Shown here one piece after another: positions 38,146-44,041 of a stretch of DNA of 44,041 nt. Numbering within the stretch: the stretch's first letter is position 1; each line of letters begins with the position of its first letter. The notes under the pieces were generated by a model. The model ran no database searches. It had not been told where the DNA came from and saw only the letters and a list, made by a program, of their open reading frames with translations. A program made the translations under genes and the position numbers. Source of the DNA: a virus; IMG/VR virus record IMGVR_UViG_3300018080_000280, positions 1 through 44,041 of that record, one strand, 5' to 3'.

Positions 38146-38476
38146 GTTGTTCGTACTCCTTCTCTGGGATCGCAAGGACGTAGAACCCGTCCTCGGCGAG
38201 ACCTCCGATCATGGCAACGTGTCCGGACCTCTGAGCCGCCACTGCGGCGTAGGCCATGATCACGTTCTCACACTCCTCGATGTCGATCACCTTGAGCATG
38301 AAGGACCCGTCCCTGAGTGGGTTCGGATCGCCTGCCTTCTTCAGTCGCCCTCGGAGGCGCCCCATCAGCTTCGTGAAGTTCTTCCTCTGATGTTTGGGGA
38401 GCTTGTAGAGTGCGTTCCTGGCGGCCTTGGCGGCCTTCCTGATCGACTTCGATGGTCTCGATGAGTTGTCGGGCAT
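37997..38476 (-). CDS. Basic helical hypothetical protein with long overlap
   Basis: 159 residues from ATG at 38476, AGGAGGG 5 bases upstream, driven by the promoter at 38520-38538. A Lys/Arg-rich helical N-terminus (RKAAKAARNALYKLPKHQRK) is followed by an alpha/beta domain (FMLKVIDIEECENVIMAYAA ... GHVAMIGGLAEDGFYVLAIP). The last ~50 residues are Gly/Gln/Pro-rich and overlap the next gene, so the functional part probably ends near residue 110. No family is recognised. Confidence 0.6.
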   Translation of the reverse strand: MPDNSSRPSKSIRKAAKAARNALYKLPKHQRKNFTKLMGRLRGRLKKAGDPNPLRDGSFMLKVIDIEECENVIMAYAAVAAQRSGHVAMIGGLAEDGFYVLAIPEKEYEQHAQYHPIGPPQQDPGDQDQAKPSWGVRTSMGGPEGSMANRGQDQEGPDR

Positions 38477-38519
38477 CCCATCCCTCCTGTTGACAGCGAG
38501 CGTCATAATGGTGCTATGA

Positions 38520-38538
38520 CGTTTATAAAATTTCACTC
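38520..38538 (-). promoter_or_regulatory. GAGTGAA-type promoter
   Basis: On the minus strand it reads GAGTGAAATTTTATAAACG. It overlaps the terminase stop codon and predicts a start near 38500, giving a ~22-base leader that holds the AGGAGGG site of the gene at 38476. Confidence 0.65.
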
Positions 38539-40207
38539 AGTCCATGGTGACGACCGAGAGACCCCCGGTCCTCTTCTTGGGATCATACATATCAGCGATG
38601 CAGTGGACCACTGCGGCGGCGATGTCACCGTGACCGATCTCCCCCTCTCTCTCCGGCATCTCGATCCTCTTCCCGTTGACGAGCTCAATCCCCACCATCT
38701 CCCTCCGGAGCTGAGGCAGAGGATAGCACTGGGCCGCTCCCGTCTGATCATAGATCGCCTCCTTGGCGGCATTGCACCGGGCGAGGTCGAGCTTCTCCTC
38801 CTTGATGTGGGGACCCTCCTCCCTGATCTTCTGCCTTGCTTCCTGGAACCCCCAACCGTCATCGCCATAGGTCACGACGTCGAGCTTCTGAGCGACCTGA
38901 ACGAAGAAGGTCTTGACCTCTTGGGCGTCGATCTCCCTGCCGGCCTTGGGGTCCGGGATGAACCTGCCGGCGAGATCGATGATCACATCGTTCTGTCGAT
39001 CGAGGTGGGCGATGCAGTACCCGAAGGCGTCGTTCTTCACCGCAGGATCACCCCAGAGCCAATACCGGCATCCCGGCTCATACTCGTACTCGTTGAGGAG
39101 CCACTGTCTCATCCGATAGTGATACTCCCTCTCCACGCTGTAGCGCACTCCATACTCCGGAGGCTTTATCCCTCCAGGGAAGGGGAGACGGTTGAGGAAC
39201 CGATCGAGCTTCTTGCTGTCCCTGAAGAAGGCCTCGAGGGGAGCCGCCGCCTTGGCGAGGAAGTCCCTCTCGAAGCTCTCCGGATCGGTCTCCTCCTCGA
39301 CGGAGTAGTCCTCCCTCGTCTGCGAGGGGTCCATGAGCCACGTCGGGAGATTGAACCAGAGAGCTCCCGGGTACCGCTCGTTCTTGGCGAGGAGGCCGAG
39401 CTTGTGGAGCTCGTCGTCCTCATGGCACGGCGAGGAGATCAGGATGATCTTGCCGTCCATCGTCTTGGTACTGTTCCTCTGGGCCCTGAACACCTCCTTG
39501 CCTCCTACCCTTCCGGAGGTGTCGATCATCCAGGAGAGCTCATCGCAGACGGAGCAGAGAGACGTTCCCCCTCTCAGGGCCCCTGCGGTGCAAGGACCTG
39601 CTCGGATGTTCACTCCCTTCCGGCCCGTGATGAAGAGCCCCTTGATGTCCCTGTCGACACGGAGATGGTGTCGGAAGTATCCGGACTGACGGATGAAGGC
39701 CTCGGTCTCGGCGAACACGTGATCCCTTGCGTTGTCCTGCGAGGTCGCCACCATCTTGATCTCGATCGGGGCCCCGGTGGCGATCGGTCTCTTCCCCCTC
39801 TCCTCGAGGAAGGTGATGTGAGGGTTCTCGTGCATCTGCCACCGGTAGTATTCGTAGAGGCCGATCCCTGAGCAGAGGAAGGACTTGCCGGATCGCTGTC
39901 CTACCTCGAGGATCAGGATCGTGAACTCCCCTTCGTGCTCGGGGTCCCAGTTGGTGAGGCCTTGCTCCTTGAGCTCCTCGAGCCATTCAAGTTCTTGCTC
40001 AGTGAGTTGATCCTTGAGGCCGTAGAAGCACTTCAGGATCGTCCTCTGGTTCCTGAACCTGACGGGGTCGACCCTTCGGCCCAGATAGTGTGGATCGTGA
40101 AAAAAAGTAACAGCGTCGACGAGAGCGTCCCCTCGGGCCCTTCCATCAAGGACCAGGGCATAGGTCTCATACATCCCTTCAGGGGTCGGCACTACGTCGA
40201 CGCTCAT
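38537..40207 (-). CDS. terL: Large terminase subunit
   Basis: 556 residues; ATG at 40207 overlaps the previous stop as ATGA. ATPase motifs: Walker A-like EVGQRSGKS (~103), Walker B LCSVCDELSWM (~220) and coupling motif ILISSP (~259). Nuclease-domain acidic residues: WGDPAVKND (~387), TYGDDGWG (~447) and the terminal GHGDIAAAVVH (~528). Both domains are complete. It would drive DNA into the prohead and cut it. The family can be headful or site-specific; the sequence does not tell which. Confidence 0.93.
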   Translation of the reverse strand: MSVDVVPTPEGMYETYALVLDGRARGDALVDAVTFFHDPHYLGRRVDPVRFRNQRTILKCFYGLKDQLTEQELEWLEELKEQGLTNWDPEHEGEFTILILEVGQRSGKSFLCSGIGLYEYYRWQMHENPHITFLEERGKRPIATGAPIEIKMVATSQDNARDHVFAETEAFIRQSGYFRHHLRVDRDIKGLFITGRKGVNIRAGPCTAGALRGGTSLCSVCDELSWMIDTSGRVGGKEVFRAQRNSTKTMDGKIILISSPCHEDDELHKLGLLAKNERYPGALWFNLPTWLMDPSQTREDYSVEEETDPESFERDFLAKAAAPLEAFFRDSKKLDRFLNRLPFPGGIKPPEYGVRYSVEREYHYRMRQWLLNEYEYEPGCRYWLWGDPAVKNDAFGYCIAHLDRQNDVIIDLAGRFIPDPKAGREIDAQEVKTFFVQVAQKLDVVTYGDDGWGFQEARQKIREEGPHIKEEKLDLARCNAAKEAIYDQTGAAQCYPLPQLRREMVGIELVNGKRIEMPEREGEIGHGDIAAAVVHCIADMYDPKKRTGGLSVVTMD

Positions 40208-40431
40208 GGGTCATTATCTCCTGGTATCCATTCGTAGACCTTGATCACGTTCCCCGGCTTCTTCACGGTCCTCTTCACCCGAGGCTTGTGGAACCTCGTG
40301 ACGAGCTTCGCCAGCCTCACGTATCGACGATAGAGATCGAGGATCGAGAGGAGGACGACGATGATCCCGAAGAGGATCATCACGAAGGACCAGATGAGGC
40401 AGGTCTCTGCGATCGAGGTCGTCATGGTCAT
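40204..40431 (-). CDS. Small single-pass membrane protein
   Basis: 75 residues; ATG at 40431 overlaps the previous stop as ATGA. One membrane segment at ~10-33 (CLIWSFVMILFGIIVVLLSI), then a basic cytoplasmic tail (RFHKPRVKRTVKKPGNVIKV). It sits between a coiled-coil gene and terminase. Could be a holin-like or virion membrane-contact protein; unknown. Confidence 0.6.
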   Translation of the reverse strand: MTMTTSIAETCLIWSFVMILFGIIVVLLSILDLYRRYVRLAKLVTRFHKPRVKRTVKKPGNVIKVYEWIPGDNDP

Positions 40432-41711
40432 CCCTTCGGTGGAAGGATGCCGGTCTCACTGTTGGCCTCCTTCCTGATCTCCTCGAACTCGGTGTGGCTG
40501 TGACCATTGATCTCCTTGCGGTTCTCCATGATCTTCTTGTCGAGGTTCTTGTGGTTCGTCCTCACGATGCTGTGGAGGTCCTGGATGGCCCCCTTGGGCA
40601 TCGAGGGGTTGTTCGGGAAGAGCTCGTTGTGGAGCTTGGTGAGGTCCTGCTCCATCCCCTTGATCCTCTGAGCGATCGTCTCCGGATCGAGGGCCTCCGG
40701 AGGGGTTTTCATGAGAGTGTTATACATGTCCTCGACCTTGAGGATTGTCTGATCCCATGCGTCCACATGGAGATTGATCCGGTCCTGTAGTTTTTGAATG
40801 CCCTGGACGAAGCGGTCATGGTCCTCTGCTCTGAGCTTCCCGACCTTCTTGATCTCCTCGAGGATGCTCTCGAGGTCCTTGTATCGGGGCCCGGGGATCG
40901 GATCGTCCATCTTGGGGTCCTTGATCCTCTTGACCTCTTCCTGGGTCTTGACTATCTGGACCTTCATCGAGTTGATCTCGTTCCAGATGTCGTTGATCCT
41001 CTTGTCGAGGCGAGCGCTCTCCTGGGCCGATCCTACGGTCGAGGGCCTCCCGATCCCGACAGGGGGCTGAGGTCCTTCGAGTGCCTCGATCCTTCCCTGG
41101 AGCTCTGCGATCGCCTTGGTGCAGTCTCCCTGGAGGTCCTTGCCGAACTTCCTCATGTCGTCGACGAAGGTGTGGAGCCCCTGGGGATACGACTTCATGT
41201 ACTGCTCCACCTCGAACTTGGCGCACTCCTTGACCTGATTGAGGCTGATGGGCCCCAGGGAGTTGAAGGTCCTCTCCAGGCCGTCGAGCTTGATCCGGAG
41301 CGCCTCGAGGTCCTTGCCGTTGGCGGCAGTGAGGAGGCTGTTGAGCATGTCGGAGAGACCTCCGATCCTGCCCTCCTGCTCCCTGATGTGGGGCATCACG
41401 TCCTCCTTCATGAGGTAGACGATGGCGTCCCTGCCGAGTATCTCGGTCCCCTCGAGGGCCTTGATCCTGTTCTCATGATCCGCCCAGTAGGAGAGCGGTG
41501 AGCATGAGATCGATGATCCTCCCCTGATCCCGAGGAGGCTGTCGTCGGGCATCATGGTCTCGATCGGATCGGGCTCCGGATCGGGGCGCTCCCCTCCTCG
41601 GTCGATCCCGATCGGATGAGTGATCTTCTTCATGACCATGAGGTCCCTGAGCCCGTCGATGATCTTCTCTTGATCCTCTCCCTCGCAGGAGATCACCAGG
41701 AGCTTCTTCAT
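40428..41711 (-). CDS. Long coiled-coil protein
   Basis: 427 residues; ATG at 41711 overlaps the previous stop as ATGA, so a much longer upstream reading is rejected. A short alpha/beta start (MKKLLVISCEGEDQEKIIDG) is followed by ~370 residues of charged helices with heptad spacing (NDIWNEINSMKVQIVKTQEE, RIKGMEQDLTKLHNELFPNN). Likely a fibrous oligomer. Location next to terminase genes could mean packaging support or a virion fibre; no family is recognised. Confidence 0.6.
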   Translation of the reverse strand: MKKLLVISCEGEDQEKIIDGLRDLMVMKKITHPIGIDRGGERPDPEPDPIETMMPDDSLLGIRGGSSISCSPLSYWADHENRIKALEGTEILGRDAIVYLMKEDVMPHIREQEGRIGGLSDMLNSLLTAANGKDLEALRIKLDGLERTFNSLGPISLNQVKECAKFEVEQYMKSYPQGLHTFVDDMRKFGKDLQGDCTKAIAELQGRIEALEGPQPPVGIGRPSTVGSAQESARLDKRINDIWNEINSMKVQIVKTQEEVKRIKDPKMDDPIPGPRYKDLESILEEIKKVGKLRAEDHDRFVQGIQKLQDRINLHVDAWDQTILKVEDMYNTLMKTPPEALDPETIAQRIKGMEQDLTKLHNELFPNNPSMPKGAIQDLHSIVRTNHKNLDKKIMENRKEINGHSHTEFEEIRKEANSETGILPPKG

Positions 41712-42346
41712 GCGATCAACCCCTTGGAGGTCATGATCTTCTTGATCATCCCGATGTCCTTGGCCTGTTCCTCGATGAGCTTCTCGAACCTCTGCTCGAG
41801 GCGCTTGGTCTCCTTGGTCCAGGAGAGGAAGAGGTGCTCGATGCTCTCCAGGTAGAGGTCCTGATCCACGGGGTCCTCGCTGTCCTTCATCCATGTGCCC
41901 AGGTGATGACGGACTGCGGTGAGCTCGTTCCTCATCATGTCGACCCGCTCATGGAGCTGAGCGAGCAACAGGATCGGGCTCTCGTTCTCCACGTGATCCG
42001 GTAGGGGCCCCTCCCCGAGCTTGGGGATCACGATCTCCGGCTTCGCCTCCCTGCTCTCCTGCATGATCGTAGCAGGCTTGAACTGGAAGGGCCTCGTGTG
42101 ACGGGCCTCGTCCAGGACCTCGATGATCTTCAGGAACGGCACCCATTTCCATTCCGTGACGATCGATCCGTCGTTGAGGTAGGCGTTCATCTGAACGTAT
42201 GGGCCCCTGACATCGAGGATGTCGGCCTCGTAGGCGTTCTCAGGCAGGCTGTTCTGTATGTCGTCCTTCTTCAGGCAGAAGAGGACCTTCTTCCCGATCA
42301 ACGTCGCTATGTTGATCGGCTCGTTCTTCTTCGTTGGTGTCGTCAT
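41708..42346 (-). CDS. Hypothetical protein, beta-barrel N-terminus and coiled coil
   Basis: 212 residues; ATG at 42346 with a strong GGAGGAG site. Residues ~12-75 (LIGKKVLFCLKKDD ... AYEADILDVRGPYVQMNAYL ... WVPFLKIIEVLDE) have the strand order of a small SH3/Sm-like barrel, which invites a weak comparison with Lsm/Hfq RNA-binding proteins. The C-terminal half is helical (EQRFEKLIEEQAKDIGMIKK). It starts 107 bases inside the previous gene. Confidence 0.55.
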   Translation of the reverse strand: MTTPTKKNEPINIATLIGKKVLFCLKKDDIQNSLPENAYEADILDVRGPYVQMNAYLNDGSIVTEWKWVPFLKIIEVLDEARHTRPFQFKPATIMQESREAKPEIVIPKLGEGPLPDHVENESPILLLAQLHERVDMMRNELTAVRHHLGTWMKDSEDPVDQDLYLESIEHLFLSWTKETKRLEQRFEKLIEEQAKDIGMIKKIMTSKGLIA

Positions 42347-42980
42347 TTACTTCTCCTCCTTCAGGCAGTTGTATCAGGTCTGCCTTGCCCTCGACGAGGT
42401 CCCTGAGATAGTCGAAGGACGCTCCCTCGAACAGCTTGCACCGTTGGATATAGAGGTCCTTCAGGTCGTCGGGGATCAGGTCGTAGGCCACCCGCATGTG
42501 AGCTTGACCGAAGGTCACGAACCACTCCGCCTTGAGGTTGATGTCGATCTCTTCCCTCTTGGCTGTGACCCCTGCCTTCTCGAGCATCTGCACGATCGCC
42601 TTCTCTGCATTGATCTGAGTGTATTGGAGGTCCTTGAGGACCCTGGCAAGATCAGGATCACAGTCGGCCATGGTGATCTTGTCCTTCTTCATCCGGGTCC
42701 TGACCTTCTCCTCATCCTCTGCCGCTTGGTCGGCGATCTTCTGATACCGGGACATCGATCTCTGGAGCTGGAGCCGGAGGGCTTCCTTGTCCTTGTCGAA
42801 GATGCCCTCGTGGATCATCTCGCTCTCGGCCCATCGGTAGTATTTCCGAAGGGTCCGATCCGTCACCGGGCCGAACTCCTCGACCAGGGCGGCGAGCATC
42901 TTATCCTTGGGGATCGAAAAATAATTATCGAGCACGAACCGGCGGCGACGGTTGTGCTCGGCTTCTGATGATCTTCCCAT
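42240..42980 (-). CDS. Candidate small terminase subunit
   Basis: 246 residues; ATG at 42980 with GAGGT 6 bases upstream and a GAGTGAA-type promoter just before it. The N-terminus (RRRRFVLDNYFSIPKDKMLA ... EEFGPVTDRTLRKYYRWAES) reads as a helix-turn-helix, followed by long helices (~70-130) and a helical core, the layout of TerS proteins. It is the first gene of the packaging arm. Its last ~35 residues are charged and overlap the next gene, so they may be dispensable. TerS assignment is by architecture and position only. Confidence 0.5.
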   Translation of the reverse strand: MGRSSEAEHNRRRRFVLDNYFSIPKDKMLAALVEEFGPVTDRTLRKYYRWAESEMIHEGIFDKDKEALRLQLQRSMSRYQKIADQAAEDEEKVRTRMKKDKITMADCDPDLARVLKDLQYTQINAEKAIVQMLEKAGVTAKREEIDINLKAEWFVTFGQAHMRVAYDLIPDDLKDLYIQRCKLFEGASFDYLRDLVEGKADLIQLPEGGEVNDDTNEEERADQHSDVDREEGPLLPEEGRHTEQPA

Positions 42981-43015
42981 CCAAGTACCTCGTAATTGGA
43001 ACGGAAGTAATCGGA

Positions 43016-43036
43016 AGTATATTTAATGCTTCACTC
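43016..43036 (-). promoter_or_regulatory. GAGTGAA-type promoter of the packaging operon
   Basis: On the minus strand it reads GAGTGAAGCATTAAATATAC. It overlaps the end of the small membrane-protein gene, and predicts a start near 42996 with a ~16-base leader. Confidence 0.6.
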
Positions 43037-43160
43037 GGTGGAACCTGTAGCCGATATATCCGTAGACAAGGCCGCATACGGACAGGGCCAGTCCATGCTT
43101 CCAAGAGGGAACTATTGGGAGCAGGTCGATGGTCACGATGATCAGTCCGGAGACGATCAT
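43023..43160 (-). CDS. Small two-helix membrane protein
   Basis: 45 residues from ATG at 43160. Two hydrophobic segments (IVSGLIIVTIDLLPIV and HGLALSVCGLVYGYIGY) end in a basic RFHRVKH. No ribosome site precedes this ATG, and the frame stays hydrophobic upstream (KIIATLSWLMIVSG), so translation may begin earlier at a rare start or follow a -1 slip from the upstream Cys-rich gene at its A6 run. Holin-like size, function unknown. Confidence 0.45.
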   Translation of the reverse strand: MIVSGLIIVTIDLLPIVPSWKHGLALSVCGLVYGYIGYRFHRVKH

Positions 43161-43177
43161 GAGCCATGAGAGGGTCG

Positions 43178-43378
43178 CTATGATCTTCCCATTTCGTGCG
43201 ATTTTTTCACCTCCATCAGCCTCTTATATTCCGTTCTGCACCGTTCGCAGGTGCACTTCTCCAGGTCGAGGGTCCCCTTGTCCATGCGGACGCTGTTATG
43301 GCAGAAGGTGTAGACCCTGACACAATTCTCTCGGCGGATCATGTGGATGAGGTTGTTCTTATTCCTGTTCCTCGTCAT
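43178..43378 (-). CDS. Cys-rich microprotein
   Basis: 66 residues; ATG at 43378 with GGAGG 7 bases upstream, 20-base overlap with the previous gene. Cys at ENCVRVYTFCHN and KCTCERCRTEYK give a five-Cys/His set able to hold one zinc. Basic N-terminus. It is followed by a GTGAAAAAATCG stretch near its end. Unknown function. Confidence 0.6.
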   Translation of the reverse strand: MTRNRNKNNLIHMIRRENCVRVYTFCHNSVRMDKGTLDLEKCTCERCRTEYKRLMEVKKSHEMGRS

Positions 43379-43784
43379 GATGGCGCCTCCAGTGCCAGCT
43401 ATCAGATCGTAGGCAGTGCCAGCAGGTCACGGCCCCAAGGTCCTCGGTGAGCCTTGCGAGCTTCGAGAGGGCCCTGGAGGACACGTATCGACCGCAGGCG
43501 GTCCAGTGCCTCTCCTTCTCTCCAACGATGATCGATTGAGTGACCCGAACCCTGAGATGGATCACAGGGGCCCGAGTGTAGGGGACTCGAAGTCGCCACC
43601 CGCAAGTGGAACAGTAGATGTATTTTGTCTCCTTGTTGCTCGGCTTCGTATTTCTATCCCAGTGGCCGCATACAGGACAGAAGAGATCCTGAGGGTCCTT
43701 TACACCGCGCGGTGGGAGGTCTCGTCTGGGAGGTTTCCAGGGGGCCCTCTGTGGGTCTGATGTTTTCATTTCGATTTGTCTCAT
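43359..43784 (-). CDS. Double zinc-ribbon protein
   Basis: 141 residues; ATG at 43784 with GAGGTGG 7 bases upstream. First ribbon: FCPVCGHWD and YCSTCGWRLRV (~36-70). Second: HWTACGRYVSS and VTCWHCLRSD (~93-125), whose 'H.TACG' form recurs in small archaeal and haloviral zinc proteins. A basic, Pro-rich N-terminus precedes them. Nucleic-acid binding is likely, partner unknown. Confidence 0.65.
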   Translation of the reverse strand: MRQIEMKTSDPQRAPWKPPRRDLPPRGVKDPQDLFCPVCGHWDRNTKPSNKETKYIYCSTCGWRLRVPYTRAPVIHLRVRVTQSIIVGEKERHWTACGRYVSSRALSKLARLTEDLGAVTCWHCLRSDSWHWRRHHDEEQE

Positions 43785-43810
43785 GATAATCCACCTCTGT
43801 CTTGAGCATC

Positions 43811-44041
43811 TTAGAGGGTCCCGTGCGGCTTGCTGACCCTATTCGGGCCCTTTCTATTCCTCCTGTGTCGTCTAATGGCATCACTTCGGAGCTCGCACTG
43901 CGGACAACAAGGATCATCCTTCTTCCTGGGGAGCCCTGGGGCGATCCCCATGGGGTCCTTCCTCTTGTCGCAGTGAGCGCACTGGAAGCGGTCCTCTATG
44001 GTAATCTCAGGGCGCCATGCCTTGCAGTCCCCGCACTTCTC
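43811..44041 (-). CDS. Zinc-ribbon microprotein, C-terminal part (second copy of the junction)
   Basis: This is the end of the gene that starts at 129. The repeat makes residues 3-43 appear again at 44041-43919; from 43918 the frame runs on to a TAA at 43811. The added part contains CCPQC, completing the Cys set, then a very basic tail (RRHRRNRKGPNRVSK). The uninterrupted frame across the junction is good evidence for a circular or permuted map. Confidence 0.75.
   Translation of the reverse strand, partial: EKCGDCKAWRPEITIEDRFQCAHCDKRKDPMGIAPGLPRKKDDPCCPQCELRSDAIRRHRRNRKGPNRVSKPHGTL
43919..44041. repeat. Terminal direct repeat, right copy
   Basis: Identical to bases 1-123. Removing one copy leaves 43,918 unique bases. 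Confidence 0.95.

Noticed and set aside
38516-39871. 451-codon plus-strand frame opposite the large terminase
   Set aside because: Same mirror effect; terminase motifs are clear on the minus strand.

Overview
This window looks like one complete genome of a tailed, HK97-type (Caudoviricetes-like) virus of an archaeon. The last 123 bases (43919-44041) repeat bases 1-123 exactly, so the unique sequence is 43,918 bp and the contig closes on itself or carries a short terminal repeat. One small zinc-ribbon gene runs across the junction. Archaeal affiliation rests on an MCM replicative helicase, a full-length group II chaperonin (thermosome), a Topo VI-A/Spo11-like protein, archaeal TATA-box promoters and T-tract terminators. 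The DNA is GC-rich and favours ATC, GAG, AAG and AGG codons. The host lineage cannot be named from sequence alone. I see no integrase, tRNA, insertion sequence or CRISPR array.

Layout. (1) Left minus-strand arm (6462 down to 1, continuing round the junction to about 43023): a short operon (6462-5669), then a control region, then an operon of a ribbon-helix-helix (RHH) regulator, MCM, a PDDEXK nuclease, small proteins and an ASCH-domain protein, followed by several Cys-rich microproteins. (2) A plus-strand block at 6591-10534 carries zinc-ribbon microproteins, the Topo VI-A-like protein and a DUF932-like protein; it diverges from the left arm at 6463-6590 and ends at a strong terminator at 10579-10606. 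(3) Right minus-strand arm (42980 down to 10719), the packaging and virion region. In transcription order it holds a candidate small terminase, coiled-coil proteins, large terminase, small proteins, chaperonin, portal, a zinc metallopeptidase, a MuF-like protein, an HK97 gp10-like protein, protease-scaffold fusion, major capsid protein, several minor proteins, a 1568-residue LamG-like protein, head-tail connector, tail completion, tail tube, tail chaperone with a probable -1 frameshift product, tape measure and tail hub.

Genes are packed with ATGA, GTGA, TAGTG and TGATG stop/start overlaps and mostly good Shine-Dalgarno sites, so long runs are probably translationally coupled. The few real gaps carry the control logic. 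Five minus-strand promoters share a GAGTGAA-like box directly upstream of the TATA element. Two distant gaps (5.4-5.56 kb, before the RHH-MCM operon, and 34.68-34.96 kb, before the portal operon) share the same arrangement: a TTATATAGCCAG promoter, a GC-rich long-range stem starting with GGCCCC at the predicted transcript start, then a second TATA promoter of the type AATCTTT..ATAATC. These twin cassettes, which may encode small RNAs or conditional terminators controlling the replication and structural operons, are the most novel-looking feature here. All functional statements come from reading motifs and gene order; no database search was run.
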